Positions 1 through 6,850 of a stretch of DNA of 8,366 nucleotides are shown piece by piece. Position 1 is the first letter of the stretch. Each line of letters opens with the position of its first letter. Below the pieces are notes generated by a model. It was not told where the DNA came from. It worked only from the letters and a program-made list of their open reading frames with translations, and ran no database searches. Origin of the DNA: an uncultured Halioglobus sp. (GTDB lineage Bacteria > Pseudomonadota > Gammaproteobacteria > Pseudomonadales > Halieaceae); the NCBI GenBank assembly GCA_905480565.1, contig CAJQQW010000074.1, forward strand, positions 1 to 8,366, given 5' to 3'. The translations under genes were made by a program, and so were the position numbers.

Positions 1-300
1 GCACAAGCGCTGCTCACGCACCGGACGGTAAAGAATACCTGCCAGTAGGCACTCCACACCCACATGTAGATCCGCCAATATGGTGGCAATATCTAAACCG
101 GCGACCAAGCAATTAGGTTCTCCGGCCCAATCACCTGAATCCACCGGCACCACTTTTTCCACTTTCTGCAACAGCTGACACGCTATCAGCAATTGCCTCT
201 GCTCATCGGGCTCCATGGCGGTCGGTAGGTGACTTATCCAGGCACTGAAATCAATATCACCGTGATCATCGACAAGGGGCTGCTGGCGGACATGGACCAT
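1..300 (-). CDS. relA: (p)ppGpp synthetase RelA, N-terminal part (runs off the window)
   Basis: This is the first 100 codons of a gene that continues beyond the left edge. The family makes the alarmone (p)ppGpp from GTP or GDP and ATP on stalled ribosomes. The translation begins MVHVRQQPLVDD, like the MVxVR starts of RelA proteins. It then has the GLDIATILADLHV segment (about residues 68-80) and LLAGILYRPVRE (about 85-96), which match the start of the degenerate HD (pseudo-hydrolase) domain of gammaproteobacterial RelA. The synthetase, TGS and ACT domains lie outside the window and cannot be checked. The ATG at 298-300 is 6 nt after the cysM stop codon, with GGAG at 310-313 as Shine-Dalgarno inside the cysM end, so translational coupling to cysM is likely. 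SpoT is a less likely alternative, because SpoT starts directly in an active HD domain without this kind of leader. Confidence 0.87.
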   Translation of the reverse strand, partial: MVHVRQQPLVDDHGDIDFSAWISHLPTAMEPDEQRQLLIACQLLQKVEKVVPVDSGDWAGEPNCLVAGLDIATILADLHVGVECLLAGILYRPVREQRLC

Positions 301-309
301 GGACGTCTA

Positions 310-313
310 CTCC
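310..313 (-). promoter_or_regulatory. Shine-Dalgarno of relA inside the end of cysM
   Basis: On the minus strand GGAG overlaps the last sense codon of cysM and lies 9 nt upstream of the relA ATG. It supports the start chosen for relA and means that ribosomes finishing cysM would pass directly over it. Confidence 0.6.
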
Positions 314-588
314 GCCTCGCCCTGCCCAAATACACCGGTTGAAAGGTATCTGTCTCCGCGGTCACAGATGATGGCGACAATGACAGCATTTTCAAGTTCT
401 GCGGACAGGCGCAGGGCGGCAGCTATCGAGCCGCCGGAGGAGACTCCGCAGAATATGCCTTCTTCCCTGGCCAGTCGCCGCATCACATGCTCGGACTCAT
501 CTTGGGAAATATCAATCACTGTGTCCACCCGGGGGGCTTCGTAGATTTTTGGCAGGTAGGCTTCAGGCCAACGACGAATGCCGGGAAT

Positions 589-593
589 ACTAA
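589..593 (-). other. cysM: Frameshift site in cysM
   Basis: The minus strand reads GAA GGT TAG TAT TCC in the upstream frame, which ends at TAG. Skipping one T gives GAA GGT AGT ATT CCC (E-G-S-I-P), which continues the conserved CysM sequence. Known CysM proteins have EGSSIPG here, so the ancestral form could also have had one more serine codon, with two bases lost. No classical slippery heptamer is visible at the site. Confidence 0.8.
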
Positions 594-1233
594 CCTTCAA
601 GCGGCTGTAGACCCACGATTTGTATTGCCGGATTTTGTTGTTTCAAATAACTGGAGCAACCCATAATCGTACCCGTTGTCCCCATTGAGCTAACAAAATG
701 CGTAACGCTGCCATCAGTTTGCTGCCAAATTTCCGGACCGGTGCCGACAAAATGAGCCCGCGGGTTGTCGGGGTTGCCAAACTGATCCAAAACACGGCCA
801 CGTCCCTCTGACTGCATCTTTAATGCTAGGTCTCGTGCACCTTCCATTCCCTCTCGCTGGGAGACTTCCACCAGCTCTGCCCCATAGGCTGACATCGCCT
901 GCTTGCGCTCGTCACTCATATGAGAAGGCATTACCAGAACCAGATGATAGCCTCGGATAGCTGCGGCCATTGCCAAAGCAATGCCTGTGTTTCCACTCGT
1001 CGCCTCGATCAGCGTATCGCCCGGCTTGATATCACCGCGCAGCTCAGCTTCGCTGATCATGCTTAAAGCGGGACGGTCCTTCACAGATCCGGCGGGGTTA
1101 TTACCCTCCAGCTTGGCAAGCAGCGTGTTGCTGGTATGACCCGGCAGTCTCTGCAATCGTACAAGAGGGGTGTTGCCAACAAAGGCTTCTATCGTGGGGT
1201 AGTCTGGCATGGGTACGTCGCTTACATCGAAGC

Positions 1234-1254
1234 CCTAATTATATCGAAATTAGG
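1234..1254. promoter_or_regulatory. Perfect inverted repeat over the cysM -10 box, candidate operator
   Basis: The arms CCTAATT (1234-1240) and AATTAGG (1248-1254) are exact inverted copies of 7 bases separated by 7 bases (ATATCGA on the plus strand). The flanking bases do not pair. The element covers the consensus -10 hexamer of the cysM promoter, the usual position of a repressor site. I do not recognise the motif as that of a known regulator. The AT-rich short arms and the lack of a following T-run argue against a terminator. Confidence 0.4.
1238..1243 (-). promoter_or_regulatory. Putative -10 box of the cysM-relA promoter
   Basis: The minus strand reads TATAAT, the exact sigma-70 consensus, about 28 nt upstream of the cysM ATG. 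Transcription would begin near 1231, leaving a leader of about 20 nt. At spacings of 17-18 nt the upstream hexamer is GCCCCC or TGCCCC, so there is no good -35 box and no TG extension. The promoter may need an activator, or be weak. Its position after the recO stop implies that cysM-relA can be transcribed apart from the lepA-recO operon. Confidence 0.5.
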
Positions 1255-1311
1255 CGACCGGGGGCATGCTGATTTTTTGGCCCCATTCCTGCGGCAGAAT
1301 ACAAGATGGCG

Positions 1312-2058
1312 TTATTCCTCGTCCTGCTGACCTGACGCCGCTCCCGGCCTCTTCCACGCCACCCTGGCAAACAGTTGGCGACTTTTTAGCGGCTCCTCTC
1401 CCAGATGAGCCGCCAGAGCTTCTCGCATCAGGGTGCGCGCGGTCTGCCGAACATGCCCTCCAATTTCACCACGCGCCATCGCCAGCAAATCTGCGCCGGG
1501 AAAATCATCGGACGGCTCGCCGGCATGGCGGCGCACAAGACCGGTGCCGGGCTGATAATGGTAAAAAGCCTCTGGAATCACAGGCAACCCGGTCGCCCCC
1601 TCGATCGTCAGTTCGAGCCGGTAACCCAATTCCTCCAACAGACGCAGCTCAAACAGGCGTAATTGCACATCTATCATCTGCAGATGAGCAAGTTGCTGCA
1701 CCGTGTCGTTATAGGCAGCGAAAAGGCGGGGATGAGGATCATCGCGGTGTAACAGACGTACGAGCAACTCATTTAAGTAGAGACCGCTGAATAAGCGCTC
1801 TCCCGCCAGCTCAACCCGCCCGGGTGCAGACTCAACACTGCGCAGCGTCTTTAATTCATTGCCCCCGGAAAAGGACAGAAGCAGCGGAATAAACGGTTGC
1901 AATAGTCCTGCCTTGCTACCTTTGCGAGTCTGTTTTCGTGCACCTTTTGCCACCAGCCCGACGCGACCGAATTCCGCGGTGAACACGTCCAACAGCGCAC
2001 TGCTGTCACCATAAGGCCTGCTATGAATCACGTAACCCGGCTGCAGATTGACACGCAT
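1312..2058 (-). CDS. recO: DNA repair protein RecO
   Basis: RecO loads RecA onto SSB-coated single-stranded DNA and anneals strands in the RecFOR recombination pathway. The 248-residue protein begins MRVNLQPGYVIHSRPYGDSS, followed by LLDVFTAEFGRVGLVAKGARK (about 22-42) and LLQPFIPLLLSFSGGNELKTL (about 52-72), the typical N-terminal OB-fold of the family. The helical C-terminal part contains YLNELLVRLL (94-103) and FELRLLEELGY (136-146). It has no cysteines, so it lacks the zinc finger seen in some RecO proteins, as in E. coli. The reading frame extends upstream into era, but the conserved RecO N-terminus starts at ATG 2056-2058, 17 nt after the era stop. No clear Shine-Dalgarno lies before it, so translation may depend on coupling to era. 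The stop is at 1312-1314. No convincing terminator follows; pdxJ, the usual next gene, is not present. Confidence 0.95.
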   Translation of the reverse strand: MRVNLQPGYVIHSRPYGDSSALLDVFTAEFGRVGLVAKGARKQTRKGSKAGLLQPFIPLLLSFSGGNELKTLRSVESAPGRVELAGERLFSGLYLNELLVRLLHRDDPHPRLFAAYNDTVQQLAHLQMIDVQLRLFELRLLEELGYRLELTIEGATGLPVIPEAFYHYQPGTGLVRRHAGEPSDDFPGADLLAMARGEIGGHVRQTARTLMREALAAHLGEEPLKSRQLFARVAWKRPGAASGQQDEE

Positions 2059-2075
2059 ATCAGTTGACCGCGTAA

Positions 2076-2978
2076 CTACTGATCGTCGTAGCCAAGGCTG
2101 CGTAGCGCGCGCTCGTCGTCCGACCACCCGGATTTGACCTTGACCCAGAGGCGAAGCATTACCTGAGTGTCAAATAGCCTCTCCATATCTGACCGCGCCT
2201 CACTACCAATAGAGCGCAAGCGAGCACCTTTCTCACCGATCAGTATTTTCTTCTGCCCCTTCCGCTCCACAAAAATCAGCGCCGAAATATGCAAGATGCC
2301 TTCTTCCTGAGCAAAATCCTCAATTTCTACTGTAACGGTGTAAGGCAGCTCATCACCCAACTGCCTGACGATTTTCTCCCGCACGATCTCTGAGGCCAGG
2401 AAGCGCTGGCTGCGATCTGTCAGCTGGTCTTCCGGGAAAAAAAATACAGAGGCAGGTAGCCTTTTCACTATTTCCTCTTCAAGAGCGACCACATTGTGCT
2501 GCCGCAGGGCAGACACCGGCAGGATCGCACCAAATCCAGCTTTTGACGACAGTTGTTCCAGATGTGGCAGAAGCTCTCGCTTGTCTTCCAGCAAATCGAC
2601 TTTATTCACAACCAGCAATACAGGCACCTCGATGCCCTGCAGCTGATCCAACACCCATTCGTCCTCAGAAGTCCAGGCCGTACGATCTACCACAAATAAT
2701 ACCAAATCGACGTCCTGGATCGCAGAGGACGCCGCCCGATTCATATACCGGTTGATGGCCTTGTCTGCATCTTGATGCAGACCCGGTGTGTCAACAAAGA
2801 TAACCTGCGCGTCTCCCTCTGTTTTTATCCCAAGCACTTGATGACGCGTGGTCTGCGGCTTGCGCGAGGTAATACTGATTTTTTGCCCAAGCAGATGATT
2901 CAGCAGCGTAGATTTTCCGACGTTGGGCCGCCCTATAATAGCGACATAGCCGCAGCGAGTGGCGGCTTCAGCGACCAT
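2076..2978 (-). CDS. era: GTPase Era (16S rRNA-binding ribosome assembly factor)
   Basis: Era binds the 3' end of 16S rRNA and assists 30S subunit maturation; it is usually essential. The 300-residue protein (E. coli Era has 301) has the G1 loop GRPNVGKS (16-23), the G2 region PQTTRHQ (41-47), G3 DTPG (63-66), G4 NKVD (125-128) and G5 SAL (146-148). The C-terminal KH domain follows, with [12 protein letters not shown] at about 237-248 carrying the GxxG loop. The open frame continues 27 codons upstream, but those residues are rnc read in another frame. The ATG at 2976-2978 gives the canonical length and the usual short leader before [14 protein letters not shown]. The gene overlaps rnc by 11 nt, which suggests coupled translation of two RNA-maturation factors. 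The stop TAG is at 2076-2078. Confidence 0.97.
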   Translation of the reverse strand: MVAEAATRCGYVAIIGRPNVGKSTLLNHLLGQKISITSRKPQTTRHQVLGIKTEGDAQVIFVDTPGLHQDADKAINRYMNRAASSAIQDVDLVLFVVDRTAWTSEDEWVLDQLQGIEVPVLLVVNKVDLLEDKRELLPHLEQLSSKAGFGAILPVSALRQHNVVALEEEIVKRLPASVFFFPEDQLTDRSQRFLASEIVREKIVRQLGDELPYTVTVEIEDFAQEEGILHISALIFVERKGQKKILIGEKGARLRSIGSEARSDMERLFDTQVMLRLWVKVKSGWSDDERALRSLGYDDQ

Positions 2979-3642
2979 GAACGAGCAACTTCTCCAGCAC
3001 TCTGCTGGCAGCGTCCATCTCAGCCTTGCGCCGACTGGAGCCTTTTCCGCTTGCGTCAATGGAGCGTTGTGGTAGCTGACAAATCACCTTGAACTGCCTG
3101 TCATGATCTGCGCCCGCGGTCTCTACTACTGCATACTCTGGCAGAGGTTCTCCTCTGTGCTGCAGAAATTCCTGCAGGCGAGTCTTGGCGTCTTTGGCAC
3201 CCGGAGACAGTTGCTCCAGTCGCGCTTCGAACAACTTGTGCACACAGCCCTGACACTCTGCATAGCCTCCGTCTAGAAAGAGTGCACCTAGGATCGCCTC
3301 CAGCGCATCTGCAAGTATCGAAGCACGTCTATGACCGCCACTTTTTTTCTCTCCGGAGCCAAACTTGAGATACTCCCCCAGTGGAATCTCGCGGGCGACT
3401 TCGGCGAGCGTATCACCGCTCACCAACGCGGCGCGCATGCGACTGAGTTCGCCCTCACGGGATTGAGGAAACCGCCGAAATAGCATGTCTGCGATAACGT
3501 GGTTCAGGATAGAGTCTCCAAGAAACTCCAATCGCTCATTATTGCGGCTCCCTGCGCTACGGTGAGTCAGGGCGAGCTCGAGCAATCCAGGGTCTTTGAA
3601 CTTATACCCTATGACTTTCTGCAGGCGGAGAGTATCAGTCAT
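2968..3642 (-). CDS. rnc: Ribonuclease III
   Basis: RNase III cuts double-stranded RNA, including the 30S rRNA precursor and many mRNAs. The 224-residue protein (226 in E. coli) has the family signature [10 protein letters not shown] at residues 35-44, with the acidic metal-binding residues E39 and D43, and the second acidic pair D112 and E115 in [17 protein letters not shown]. The C-terminal double-stranded RNA-binding domain runs from about 150 to 222 ([17 protein letters not shown] to [14 protein letters not shown]). All catalytic residues are present. The ATG at 3640-3642 lies 6 nt after the stop of the DUF4845 gene, with AAAGG a few bases upstream. The stop TGA (2968-2970) lies inside the start of era. 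In E. coli, RNase III cuts its own leader; no such leader is visible here, because the gene is internal to the operon. Confidence 0.97.
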   Translation of the reverse strand: MTDTLRLQKVIGYKFKDPGLLELALTHRSAGSRNNERLEFLGDSILNHVIADMLFRRFPQSREGELSRMRAALVSGDTLAEVAREIPLGEYLKFGSGEKKSGGHRRASILADALEAILGALFLDGGYAECQGCVHKLFEARLEQLSPGAKDAKTRLQEFLQHRGEPLPEYAVVETAGADHDRQFKVICQLPQRSIDASGKGSSRRKAEMDAASRVLEKLLVHGR

Positions 3643-3648
3643 CGGCCT

Positions 3649-4047
3649 TTAAGGTGGCGTCGTGAGCGGTGTCGGATCACCAATTTCAAACAGCAGATCA
3701 TCAAATTTCAGAACTGCATCGATACGCCACAGGATAGGCATTCTGACCTCATAGCGAGCATCGATGTAATGCTTGCCCTTTTTTCGATAAACCTCCACTT
3801 CCTTCCAATTTAATGCATAGATCTGGTTTGTATTGAAGGTGTAATCCACCTTGCGACGAATGTCCGAGCTACTTTTTTCAACCGACTCCGGATCCTTGAC
3901 GATATCGACAACGATATCTCTGACCGAAAGGAATTCGAAATACGGCGGTATCATCTTTATGATGCACATGGCGAAAAAACCAAGCATCGCCAAGACACCT
4001 AATATTCCAAAAATACCCATGCCGTGCTGTCGACTACGCGTAATCAT
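3649..4047 (-). CDS. DUF4845 family membrane-anchored protein
   Basis: This is a small protein of unknown function that sits between lepB and rnc in Pseudomonas-like genomes. The 132 residues start with a short basic leader (MITRSRQHGM), then one hydrophobic segment (about residues 10-31, GIFGILGVLAMLGFFAMCII), then a soluble domain with PPYFEFLSVRDIVVDIVKDP and a C-terminal VRMPILWRIDAVLKFDDLLFEIGD. The layout is of a type II membrane protein with a periplasmic domain (inference). The leader resembles a prepilin or pseudopilin N-terminus, but without a clear GFxxxE motif. The open frame extends 27 codons upstream into lepB. ATG 4045-4047 is chosen because AGGGGG lies 4 nt upstream and the family begins with this leader. 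It starts 26 nt after the lepB stop. The neighbours do not reveal its role. Confidence 0.85.
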   Translation of the reverse strand: MITRSRQHGMGIFGILGVLAMLGFFAMCIIKMIPPYFEFLSVRDIVVDIVKDPESVEKSSSDIRRKVDYTFNTNQIYALNWKEVEVYRKKGKHYIDARYEVRMPILWRIDAVLKFDDLLFEIGDPTPLTTPP

Positions 4048-4051
4048 GATG

Positions 4052-4057
4052 CCCCCT
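4052..4057 (-). promoter_or_regulatory. Shine-Dalgarno that fixes the DUF4845 start
   Basis: AGGGGG on the minus strand ends 4 nt before ATG 4045-4047. It is the clearest ribosome binding site in the window and argues against the longer in-frame start at 4128, which lies within lepB. Confidence 0.65.
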
Positions 4058-4073
4058 AGCGTACCTCTTTTAT

Positions 4074-4916
4074 TTATTGTATCGCACCAACCCGACTGAA
4101 GCTGGGCACACTCAAAAAGCGGTCCCAATGCATCCAGATTGCAAATGCCTTGCCAACAATATCACCCTCGGGCACCTGGCCCCACACTCTGCTGTCACTA
4201 CTATTATCACGATTGTCACCCATCATGAAATAGTGGCCTGGCTTAACAACCTCGGAAAAATCCGCACCCCTGCGGTGAATATCAACTTGCATTAGATGAT
4301 CTGATCCACCCAGCTTTTCGAGGCCGACCTGTAGGCGTGGGGTTGATTTATCACCCAGCAAACGCCGTGGAAGAAGTTCACCGTTCACAAATAGTTGCTT
4401 ATCTTTGTACGTTACCGTGTCTCCAGGCAAGCCAATGACGCGCTTTATAAAGTAGGTATCGTTCATATGGGGCGGGAAAAATACCATCACATCGCCCCGC
4501 TCGGGCTCGTTGAGGGAAAGCACCTTTGTTCGTATCACTGGGAGACGAATGCCGTAGGTGAATTTATTAACCAGTATGTAATCACCGACTTCCAGCGTTG
4601 GCACCATCGAGGACGAAGGAATCTGGAAAGGCTCCACCAAAAACGAACGCAATATGAAAACAATGAAAAGCACCGGGAAAAATGAGCGCGCATACTCTAC
4701 AGGAAGAGGCTCCTTAGCCTTCGCCAGACACTTCTCGTTGTATTCGAGAGCATCACGGCTACCTTTTTCGTCCCAGCGAGGGTATCTGGCCTGCAACTCC
4801 TCGACAATCCGCCTTCGTCCAGGCGCAAAAAACAGGCTATCAAGCAGCCAGAGAAGGCCGCTAGCAAAAACCAGTAGCACCAAAATAAGCGGAAAATCCA
4901 GCGTGAAGTCACTCAT
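4074..4916 (-). CDS. lepB: Signal peptidase I
   Basis: LepB is the inner-membrane protease that removes signal peptides from secreted proteins. The 280-residue protein has two N-terminal membrane segments (about 8-29 and 79-95) joined by a charged cytoplasmic loop. The catalytic region follows: nucleophile Ser103 in IPSSSMVPTL, the general-base Lys158 in YFIKRVIGLPGD, and the family box GDNRDNSSDSRVWG (233-246). This is the serine/lysine dyad of peptidase family S26. The ATG at 4914-4916 lies 3 nt after the lepA stop, the tight spacing typical of lepA-lepB. The stop TAA is at 4074-4076. The neighbouring DegP, whose own signal peptide would be a LepB substrate, fits an envelope theme, though the pairing in the operon is simply the conserved order. 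Confidence 0.97.
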   Translation of the reverse strand: MSDFTLDFPLILVLLVFASGLLWLLDSLFFAPGRRRIVEELQARYPRWDEKGSRDALEYNEKCLAKAKEPLPVEYARSFFPVLFIVFILRSFLVEPFQIPSSSMVPTLEVGDYILVNKFTYGIRLPVIRTKVLSLNEPERGDVMVFFPPHMNDTYFIKRVIGLPGDTVTYKDKQLFVNGELLPRRLLGDKSTPRLQVGLEKLGGSDHLMQVDIHRRGADFSEVVKPGHYFMMGDNRDNSSDSRVWGQVPEGDIVGKAFAIWMHWDRFLSVPSFSRVGAIQ

Positions 4917-4919
4917 TAA

Positions 4920-6719
4920 TCAACCATCCACTTTAAGTACGGCCAAAAACGCCGACTGTGGAATTTCCACACGTCCTACCTGCTTCATACGTTTTTTCCC
5001 TGCCTTCTGTTTGTCCAGCAATTTACGTTTGCGACTGACATCACCGCCGTAGCACTTCGCCGTCACATTCTTGCGTAATGCCTTAACGGTTTGTCTTGCC
5101 ACAATTTTTCCGCCCACAGCGGCCTGTATCGCAACATCAAACATTTGCCGGGGAATAAGCTCTTTCATCTTCTCCGTCAACGCTCTACCGCGCGACTGGA
5201 TATGATCCCGATGAACGATTACGGCCAGCGCATCAACCCGTTCCGCGTTGATTAGTACATCCAGACGGGACAGCGTTGCCGCCTGAAAACGCTCGAAAGC
5301 ATAATCAAGGGACGCATAGCCCCGACTAACTGATTTCAGGCGGTCGAAGAAGTCGAGCACAACCTCAGCCATAGGAATATCGTATACCACGGACACTTGC
5401 GTTCCTAAAAACTGCATATCATGCTGAGTGCCGCGTTTTTCGACGCACAGTGTAATAACATTGCCAAGATACTCCTGAGGTACGAGAATATTGCAGCGCG
5501 CTATAGGCTCACGCATTTCCTCAATATCCGCCATATCTGGAAGAGCCGACGGGTTATCAACAAGCACAATATCCCCGCTTTTGTTCAGCACTTCATATAT
5601 TACGGTTGGTGCCGTCGTAATAAGATCGAGATTGTATTCGCGCTCCAGACGCTCCTGAATGATTTCCATATGAAGCATGCCAAGAAAGCCACAACGAAAT
5701 CCAAACCCCAGAGCGTCTGAACTCTCCGGCTCATATTCAAGCGAGGCGTCATTAAGCGTAAGCTTGGCCAGTGCGTCTCGGAAGTCCTCATAATCGTCCG
5801 AAGAGATCGTGAAGATGCCCGCATAAACCTGCGGCTTCACACGCTGAAAGCCGGGTAGCGGCGAGACGTCGGCCTGTTTTGCGTGCACTAGCGTATCGCC
5901 CACTGGGGCCCCATGGATATCCTTGACGCCCGCTACGACAAAGCCGACTTCGCCGGCCCGTAGACAATCCTGCTCCACCCGCTTGGGAGTAAAAATACCC
6001 AGACTATCGACTTGCTGAGCTTTTCCAACAGAGTGAGCTATGATCTTGTCGCGCCTCTTTAGCACGCCCTGCTTCACGCGCACCAGTGATACAACACCCA
6101 GGTAGTTATCAAACCAGGAATCAATAATCAGGGCCTGCAACGGCGCGTCACGATCGCCCTCTGGCGCTGGTATGGACCGAACGATACCTTCCAGAGCATC
6201 TTCGATACCGAGGCCAGACTTCGCACTCACCAGACAGGCATCGCTGGCATTGATACCGATGATTTCCTCGATTTCAGTCTTCACCTTATCCGGATCGGCC
6301 TGCGGCAAGTCCATCTTGTTCAGAATGGGCAATACTTCCAGGCCCTGCTCAATCGCGGTGTAGCAGTTCGCGACTGACTGCGCCTCTACCCCCTGCCCCG
6401 CATCGACCACCAGCAGCGCTCCCTCGCAAGCGGCAAGAGAACGCGACACTTCGTAGGAGAAATCCACATGACCCGGTGTATCAATGAAATTGAGTTGGTA
6501 GGTGTTACCATCCTGAGCCGGATAATCCAGCGTGACACTCTGGGCTTTGATTGTAATACCCCGTTCGCGCTCAATGTCCATTGAGTCGAGAACCTGTTCA
6601 TCCATTTCGCGATCACTGAGACCGCCGCAATGCTGTATAAAGCGATCCGCCAGAGTCGACTTACCGTGGTCGATATGGGCAATAATGGAAAAATTGCGGA
6701 TGAGGTTGAGGTTGCTCAC
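4920..6719 (-). CDS. lepA: Elongation factor 4 (LepA), ribosome-associated GTPase
   Basis: LepA/EF4 is a translational GTPase linked to 30S biogenesis and to translation under stress. The 599 residues equal the length of E. coli LepA. The GTPase motifs are complete: AHIDHGKS (14-21), RGITIKAQ (53-60), DTPGH (80-84), NKMD (134-137) and SAK (165-167). The LepA-specific C-terminal domain is present, with [19 protein letters not shown] and GKKRMKQVG. The start is GTG (6717-6719). It gives [20 protein letters not shown], a few residues longer at the front than E. coli LepA, and no better ATG is available. No strong Shine-Dalgarno is seen before it. It is the first gene after the 131-nt gap behind degP and probably leads the lepA-lepB-DUF4845-rnc-era-recO operon. 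Confidence 0.98.
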   Translation of the reverse strand: MSNLNLIRNFSIIAHIDHGKSTLADRFIQHCGGLSDREMDEQVLDSMDIERERGITIKAQSVTLDYPAQDGNTYQLNFIDTPGHVDFSYEVSRSLAACEGALLVVDAGQGVEAQSVANCYTAIEQGLEVLPILNKMDLPQADPDKVKTEIEEIIGINASDACLVSAKSGLGIEDALEGIVRSIPAPEGDRDAPLQALIIDSWFDNYLGVVSLVRVKQGVLKRRDKIIAHSVGKAQQVDSLGIFTPKRVEQDCLRAGEVGFVVAGVKDIHGAPVGDTLVHAKQADVSPLPGFQRVKPQVYAGIFTISSDDYEDFRDALAKLTLNDASLEYEPESSDALGFGFRCGFLGMLHMEIIQERLEREYNLDLITTAPTVIYEVLNKSGDIVLVDNPSALPDMADIEEMREPIARCNILVPQEYLGNVITLCVEKRGTQHDMQFLGTQVSVVYDIPMAEVVLDFFDRLKSVSRGYASLDYAFERFQAATLSRLDVLINAERVDALAVIVHRDHIQSRGRALTEKMKELIPRQMFDVAIQAAVGGKIVARQTVKALRKNVTAKCYGGDVSRKRKLLDKQKAGKKRMKQVGRVEIPQSAFLAVLKVDG

Positions 6720-6771
6720 TCGTAAGCTCGATTAGCTGTTTGACGGTTTGAAGAAACAAAAAAGGCCCGCG

Positions 6772-6777
6772 ATTGTA
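6772..6777 (-). promoter_or_regulatory. Putative -10 box of the lepA operon promoter
   Basis: The minus strand reads TACAAT, one base from the sigma-70 consensus, about 52 nt upstream of the lepA GTG. Transcription would begin near 6765. No good TTGACA-like hexamer stands at the matching distance; the upstream sequence is GC-rich. The call rests on the -10 match and on its place in the only sizeable gap before lepA. Confidence 0.35.
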
Positions 6778-6801
6778 CCCCAACGTGACAGCCACCGCCA
6801 T

Positions 6802-6823
6802 GACGCCCCCACAACAGGGCGCC
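6802..6823 (-). other. GC-rich hairpin in the degP-lepA gap
   Basis: On the minus strand GGCGCCC (6823-6817) can pair with GGGCGTC (6808-6802), giving a 7-bp stem with one G-T pair and an 8-nt loop. No T-run follows, so it is not a standard intrinsic terminator. It could slow or stabilise the 3' end of the degP message, or allow partial read-through into lepA. The rest of the 131-nt gap (6720-6850) shows no gene. Confidence 0.35.
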
Positions 6824-6850
6824 CGAGCCTGGAGCCTATCGGCACCTCGC

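Larger units (their letters stand above)
307..1210 (-). pseudogene. cysM: Cysteine synthase B, interrupted by one frameshift
   Basis: CysM is a PLP enzyme that makes cysteine (or S-sulfocysteine from thiosulfate) from O-acetylserine in the cytoplasm. The first 206 codons (1210-590) carry the PLP lysine in GSVKDR (K44), the substrate loop TSGNTG (71-76), a GMEGARDLA segment (121-129) and the phosphate-binding SSMGTTGT (174-181). That frame stops at TAG 590-592, right after VGLQPLEG. The remaining sequence continues one frame over with SIPGIRRWPEAYLP, GIFCGVSSGG and CDRGDRYLSTGVFG, and stops at 307-309. Joined, the two halves give about 300 residues, the usual CysM length, and all CysM-type motifs are in register. 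The span is 904 nt, a multiple of three plus one, so one extra base (or two missing) near 590-593 explains the break. Both halves look intact, which points to a very recent mutation or a sequence error. The ATG at 1208-1210 fits the family start; no strong Shine-Dalgarno precedes it. Confidence 0.85.

Noticed and set aside
590..1210. Reading the first cysM half as a complete short gene, and the second half (307-600) as a separate gene starting at TTG
   Set aside because: The two halves join into one standard CysM with no missing motif, so one frameshifted gene is the simpler reading; neither half alone is a complete PLP enzyme fold.
1261..1284. GGGGC ... GCCCC pairing after recO as a terminator
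   Set aside because: The stem is only 5 bp with a loop of about 14 nt and no T-run after it on the minus strand.
1266..1790. A 174-codon plus-strand open frame opposite recO
   Set aside because: It is antisense to recO, has no recognisable domain and no ribosome site, and reads as compositional noise.
2059..2127. A 23-codon N-terminal extension of recO
   Set aside because: It lies mostly inside era. The conserved RecO N-terminus begins at ATG 2056-2058.
2979..3059. A 27-codon N-terminal extension of era
   Set aside because: It overlaps rnc in another frame and lies outside the conserved Era length; ATG 2976-2978 gives the canonical 300 residues.
6758..6769. CGGGCC followed by six T on the minus strand, as a terminator before lepA
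   Set aside because: No complementary GGCCCG lies just upstream to form the stem, and the -10 candidate is only a few bases upstream.
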